The notes below the pieces were generated by a model, which was given only the letters and a program-made list of their open reading frames with translations, did not search any database and was not told the origin of the DNA. Shown piece after piece: positions 8,357 to 10,777 of a stretch of 10,777 nt of DNA. The stretch is taken from the NCBI GenBank assembly GCA_017615375.1, contig JAGAAH010000198.1, forward strand, positions 1-10,777. The letters are read 5' to 3'. How positions within the stretch are numbered: position 1 is the first letter of the stretch; every line of letters starts with the position of its first letter. A program made the translations under genes and the position numbers. The stretch is from Lachnospiraceae bacterium (GTDB lineage Bacteria > Bacillota > Clostridia > Lachnospirales > Lachnospiraceae).

Positions 8357-8658
8357 TACGGGATATTCTGAAATTTCTATTCATATCCCGTAGCCAATTC
8401 AAGGATACCTACGGGATACATAAGGCTTTTGCATTTTAACCCGTAAGCTTTCCTTTACTTATTACGGACTATATTAAAGAGTTTGATAATCATCCCGTAA
8501 TTACTCAAACACCAACTACGTGACATATGCCATATTTGCATTTTATCACGTAACAATCTTAATAATCACTACGTGATTTTCATTGATTTTATAATATATC
8601 ACGTAATCATGTCCTTTTTAACAACGTTACAATATCATATTTTACCAATTTGCCCGTA
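8357..8658. repeat. Array of six 53-bp-spaced inverted-repeat units with alternating half-sites
   Basis: Six units of 36-37 bp occur at 8357-8392, 8410-8445, 8463-8499, 8517-8552, 8570-8605 and 8623-8658, separated by 17-nt linkers each time. Each unit opens with a TACGKGAT-like half-site and closes with its reverse complement, so twelve half-sites alternate in direction. The forward starts are 53, 53, 54, 53 and 53 bp apart. Unit 1 has a perfect 10-bp stem (TACGGGATAT / ATATCCCGTA, 16-nt loop). Unit 2 pairs 6 bp and unit 3 pairs 7. Unit 4 pairs 7 bp as TACGTGA/TCACGTA, unit 5 pairs 8, and unit 6 has a decayed left arm. Linker sequences are not conserved. Loop centres share a TTT core. The array fills the gap between the potassium-channel terminator and the recD2 promoter. 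A weak extra half-site (ATACCCCGT) lies at 8335-8343, out of register. Its function is unknown. Confidence 0.85.
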
Positions 8659-8687
8659 ATAAAAACGCAAAATCATCACCATGATGC

Positions 8688-8721
8688 AAAAATAACCGCC
8701 AGTCCTAAAACTAGCGGTTAT
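8688..8721 (-). terminator. Intrinsic terminator of the potassium-channel gene
   Basis: Read on the minus strand, ATAACCGCTAGT pairs with ACTGGCGGTTAT as a 12-bp stem with one U-G wobble and a 6-nt loop. It is followed directly by a run of five T. It starts 21 bp after the TGA of the channel gene. On the plus strand the wobble becomes a mismatch and no T-run follows, so it acts toward recD2 only. Confidence 0.88.
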
Positions 8722-8742
8722 CAATAATTGTCTGCTAAACTT

Positions 8743-9465
8743 TCACTTCTTCTCGTTTTGTCCCGAATATACTGCATCCATATATCCTGCTGTTATAATG
8801 CCTGCAGGAAGAGCAACTATTGCTATTCCAAATATCGATGAAACCATCGTTATTATCTTGCCTGCTGTAGATATCGCAAATATATCTCCATAACCAACCG
8901 TCGTCAATGACACCGTTGCCCAGTATATCGCATCAAAAAACGTAGCAAACGTTTCCGGCTCAACACTTATCATAACAAGTGCAGCAACCAAAATGTATCC
9001 TCCGGCTAAACCACATACTACCAAAAGTGCATTTTTCTGCTTCTTAAAAACTTCAATTATTATCGATATGCTCTTTGAATATCTAACAACCTTAAAAACT
9101 CGAAATACTCGTAAAGTCCTAAGTAATCTAAATACCTTCAAAACACGAAATGCTCCATTGACAGGTAATAACGAAGGTAAAATTGCCAGCAGATCTATTA
9201 TCGCCATTGGTGTAATAGGGTACACCAAAAACGACCTAATTCCTTTGTTTAGCTTAAAATCAGCAGTAAGAAGTCTCAAGACATAGTCGATTATAAAAAC
9301 GGCTGCAGTTGTAATATCCAATATACCATAAAAGCCTTCTGTACTCTTGGCTGCAATCGGTATAAGGCTTATAATTATTACAAGCATCATAATCAAATCA
9401 TAAATTCGACTCAGTTTATCATTTTCTTCTGCTACTTCGATTATTTTATAAATTTGTTTTCTCAT
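8743..9465 (-). CDS. Voltage-gated-type potassium channel, six transmembrane helices
   Basis: From ATG at 9465 the protein has 240 residues and the full S1-S6 plan. S1 is about 21-40, S2 44-66 and S3 82-99. S4 (107-128) carries Arg or Lys at every third position: R107, K110, R113, R116, R119, R122, K125 and R128. S5 is about 145-167, a pore helix precedes the selectivity filter TTVGYGD (188-194), and S6 is about 199-227. It should conduct potassium across the cytoplasmic membrane, gated by voltage. There is no RCK or cyclic-nucleotide domain, only about 10 residues after S6. The frame extends upstream to a TTG at 9504, but that codon has no ribosome binding site and lies in a hairpin. The ATG has AGGTGG close by and the family-typical MRKQIYKIIEV beginning. 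It is followed by its own terminator. Confidence 0.93.
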   Translation of the reverse strand: MRKQIYKIIEVAEENDKLSRIYDLIMMLVIIISLIPIAAKSTEGFYGILDITTAAVFIIDYVLRLLTADFKLNKGIRSFLVYPITPMAIIDLLAILPSLLPVNGAFRVLKVFRLLRTLRVFRVFKVVRYSKSISIIIEVFKKQKNALLVVCGLAGGYILVAALVMISVEPETFATFFDAIYWATVSLTTVGYGDIFAISTAGKIITMVSSIFGIAIVALPAGIITAGYMDAVYSGQNEKK

Positions 9466-9496
9466 GCCACCACCTGCTTCTACATTTTTAGCTAAA

Positions 9497-9528
9497 TTAA
9501 GCAAGCCAATGTATATTAGCTTGCTTAA
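9497..9528 (-). terminator. Hairpin between zinc-ribbon gene and channel gene, likely weak terminator
   Basis: A perfect 10-bp inverted repeat, TTAAGCAAGC / GCTTGCTTAA, with a 12-nt loop. It begins 10 bp after the stop of the zinc-ribbon gene. On the minus strand it is followed by TTTAGC, so termination is probably partial. It lies 31 bp upstream of the channel ATG and could equally be an attenuator or mRNA-stabilising hairpin. Confidence 0.55.
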
Positions 9529-9538
9529 CTATGCATTT

Positions 9539-10378
9539 TTATTTTTGTATACGTCTAACCCCTAACGTTGCCTTTACCTCAATATCAAGATAGTAACCAT
9601 CTTCAATAGTTATCTCTATTTCTTCATCCGGCTTTATTATAAAAGCATCTTTAACCTCTTCGGGTTCTTCCCACCCATCTTCGTTTACAATACGTGCGTT
9701 TTTTACAATGCTAATCTGCCCTTGATATGTACCGAGATTTTTTATAACATATGTTCCTACAGGGATAAAATAACATATTTCTCTGTTCTCAAGCTCAGTA
9801 CCTTCATTAAAGACCATTTCAACGCCGTACTCACCCGGTTCACCTACTTCTATTTCAAAATCGAATTTCGAATTATCAACAACATCTTCAGTTTTGGTAT
9901 CATTGTCAACAGCAGGATCAATTGTTTTTTCATCATTTGAACCACTTGCTGCCACAATCCAAAAAAGATAAACAGCAAACGCCACTGCTATTATTCCATA
10001 TTTCAAAACCGGGTTCATTGTCTTTTTCCTTAATAACAATATTGTCAACGGAACCGGGAAAATAAAAATCCATCCCAAAACCCACAGCCAAGTTTTTCTG
10101 GGCTTATTATTGCCGCCATTATCGACATCGGCATACCAAGTATATCCACAATCTTTGCAAAGGCCAACTGTCTTATGTACTATTTTCTTTGCATTCTTTC
10201 CGCGTATTTCTCCCTGGTTTTCACGACTAAATGTAATGTTTGTACTTTTACATTTAGGACAACCACTTTTTTGTAAAACCTCATTCTCTCGCTGCATTTC
10301 TGCGCTTATCATCGTATCGCAAAAACTACACTTTCTACTACCGGTCTCAATCTCAGCACCGCAATTAGGACACTTCAT
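9539..10378 (-). CDS. Zinc-ribbon membrane protein with extracytoplasmic beta-rich domain
   Basis: The specific function of this 279-residue protein is not recognised. The N-terminus is a zinc-ribbon (C3/C6/C17/C20, opening MKCPNCGAEIE). A second four-cysteine set follows (C40/C43/C74/C77), enclosing a Lys/Arg-rich segment. Two hydrophobic helices (about 97-116 and 123-143) are joined by a short basic loop. An acidic, Asp/Thr-rich linker (147-170) leads to a beta-rich C-terminal domain (about 172-279). If the zinc ribbons are cytoplasmic, two helices would bring the C-terminal domain back to the same side, so the topology is uncertain. AGGAGG lies 6 nt before the ATG. Its stop is 74 bp upstream of the channel ATG with a hairpin between, so co-transcription is possible but not shown. 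Confidence 0.85.
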   Translation of the reverse strand: MKCPNCGAEIETGSRKCSFCDTMISAEMQRENEVLQKSGCPKCKSTNITFSRENQGEIRGKNAKKIVHKTVGLCKDCGYTWYADVDNGGNNKPRKTWLWVLGWIFIFPVPLTILLLRKKTMNPVLKYGIIAVAFAVYLFWIVAASGSNDEKTIDPAVDNDTKTEDVVDNSKFDFEIEVGEPGEYGVEMVFNEGTELENREICYFIPVGTYVIKNLGTYQGQISIVKNARIVNEDGWEEPEEVKDAFIIKPDEEIEITIEDGYYLDIEVKATLGVRRIQK

Positions 10379-10398
10379 ACTTTGCCTCCTGTGTGTTT

Positions 10399-10427
10399 AT
10401 TATAGTAAACATCTTTATTATACACAA
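10399..10427 (-). promoter_or_regulatory. Candidate promoter region of the zinc-ribbon gene
   Basis: Two perfect TATAAT hexamers on the minus strand lie at 10399-10404 and 10417-10422. The nearer one has TTGTGT (10422-10427) at 17-nt spacing but would leave almost no leader before the ribosome binding site (10385-10390). The farther one gives a leader of about 30 nt but lacks a clear -35. The 104-bp gap is also the divergent start region of the plus-strand regulator. Confidence 0.4.
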
Positions 10428-10482
10428 TCTATTCAAATAATAAAAGATATTTTACCATATAGTATATAAAATGAGGTATGGT

Positions 10483-10683
10483 ATGATTAATTACAAGCCG
10501 TTTTGGAATACATTAGAAAAATCTTCTGAAAACTGGTATACACTAACTACTAAACATAACATTAACCCGGCGACACTTCATAGATTAAAGCATGATAAGC
10601 CGGTATCAACAGTTACAATAGATGCACTATGTAGAATATTGGATTGTAACGTTAATGATATACTGCAATATACTCCTAATTAA
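10483..10683 (+). CDS. Small Cro/C1-type (XRE) helix-turn-helix regulator
   Basis: This is a stand-alone DNA-binding protein of 66 residues with no second domain. The helix-turn-helix spans roughly residues 14-60. TLTTKHNINPATLHRLKH carries the turn and recognition helix, and ALCRILDCNVNDILQY is the typical last two helices of the short HTH_26 / YozG-like group. The frame also opens at ATG 10471, but GAGG inside that extension (10473-10476) lies 6 nt before ATG 10483, which therefore looks like the real start. It is the only plus-strand gene, divergent from the zinc-ribbon gene with about 100 bp between the starts. It may regulate itself and that neighbour (inference). A strong terminator follows within 25 bp, so it is a single-gene unit. 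Confidence 0.85.
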   Translation: MINYKPFWNTLEKSSENWYTLTTKHNINPATLHRLKHDKPVSTVTIDALCRILDCNVNDILQYTPN

Positions 10684-10703
10684 TTTCATACAATAATTCC
10701 AAT

Positions 10704-10755
10704 AGACTTTATACTTTATCAATGCGATAAAGCATAAGGTCTTCTTTTTATTCTA
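10704..10755 (+). terminator. Intrinsic terminator of the XRE regulator gene
   Basis: A 17-position stem (10704-10720 with 10726-10742) has one mismatch, one G-T wobble and a 5-nt loop. It is followed on the plus strand by the T-rich tract TCTTCTTTTTATT. It begins 20 bp after the TAA stop. The last ~20 bases of the window hold nothing I can assign. Confidence 0.85.
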
Positions 10756-10777
10756 CGGACTACCGCACGCATAAAAC

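Larger units (their letters stand above)
8205..8742. other. 538-bp non-coding region between recD2 and the potassium channel
   Basis: No convincing gene is present on either strand. From left to right it holds an AT-rich recD2 leader with the promoter candidate, about 65 bp with no feature except a lone TATAAT on the plus strand at 8293-8298, the 53-bp-period array, a short unassigned A-rich spacer (8659-8687), and the terminator of the channel gene. Confidence 0.75.

Noticed and set aside
8357..8658. CRISPR array
   Set aside because: The 36-bp units are not conserved along their length, only at the arms and loop centre. Gaps are 17 nt, too short for spacers, and no cas gene is present.
8357..8658. 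Antitoxin repeat array of a type III toxin-antitoxin system
   Set aside because: Those are direct repeats followed by a ToxN-like endoribonuclease gene. Here the repeats are inverted pairs and the neighbours are recD2 and a potassium channel.
8357..8658. Row of tandem transcription terminators
   Set aside because: Stems are short and AT-rich with 16-24 nt loops, and no T-runs follow them.
8205..8742. c-di-AMP (ydaO-type) riboswitch near the potassium channel
   Set aside because: The region lies downstream of the channel gene, and no conserved pseudo-symmetric riboswitch core could be recognised.
9466..9504. TTG at 9504 as start of the potassium channel
   Set aside because: There is no ribosome binding site, it falls inside the 9497-9528 hairpin, and the added residues do not resemble the family N-terminus.

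Overview
The window looks like chromosomal DNA of a low-to-moderate GC Firmicute, most likely a Lachnospiraceae-type Clostridium relative (Butyrivibrio/Pseudobutyrivibrio-like). This rests on the gene order cdaA-cdaR-glmM, a recD2-comF-yvyF-like cluster, strong AGGAGG ribosome binding sites and protein style. No database search was possible, so the genus is a guess. All genes but one lie on the minus strand. The exception is a tiny Cro/C1-type regulator at the right edge.

Left part (1-4816, minus strand, transcribed right to left): a 125-residue two-helix membrane protein, a 332-residue polytopic membrane protein, the diadenylate cyclase CdaA, its YbbR-domain partner CdaR, and phosphoglucosamine mutase GlmM, which runs off the left edge. 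This is the conserved c-di-AMP / cell-wall precursor operon with two unrecognised membrane proteins in front. Gaps are 15 to 40 bp and cdaA and cdaR overlap by 47 bp, so it reads as one transcript.

Middle (4868-8189, minus strand): recD2 (helicase), comF (phosphoribosyltransferase-like competence protein) and a YvyF-like zinc-ribbon/HTH protein. They are tightly packed, and a hairpin at 4832-4861 separates them from the left operon. comF appears to start at an AUU codon behind a perfect Shine-Dalgarno sequence. A start at the first ordinary in-frame codon would remove its first zinc knuckle.

Non-coding stretch 8190-8742: it holds a recD2 promoter candidate (8262-8290), a terminator for the gene to its right (8688-8721) and, between them, the most unusual structure in the window. 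This is an array of six inverted-repeat units spaced 53 bp apart (8357-8658). The half-sites (consensus TTACGKGAT) alternate in orientation, and the arms change together from TACGGG/CCCGTA to TACGTGA/TCACGTA part-way through. I do not recognise it as a named element.

Right part: a six-helix voltage-gated-type potassium channel (8743-9465), a zinc-ribbon membrane protein (9539-10378) and a divergent 66-residue Cro/C1-type regulator (10483-10683, plus strand) with a good terminator at 10704-10755.
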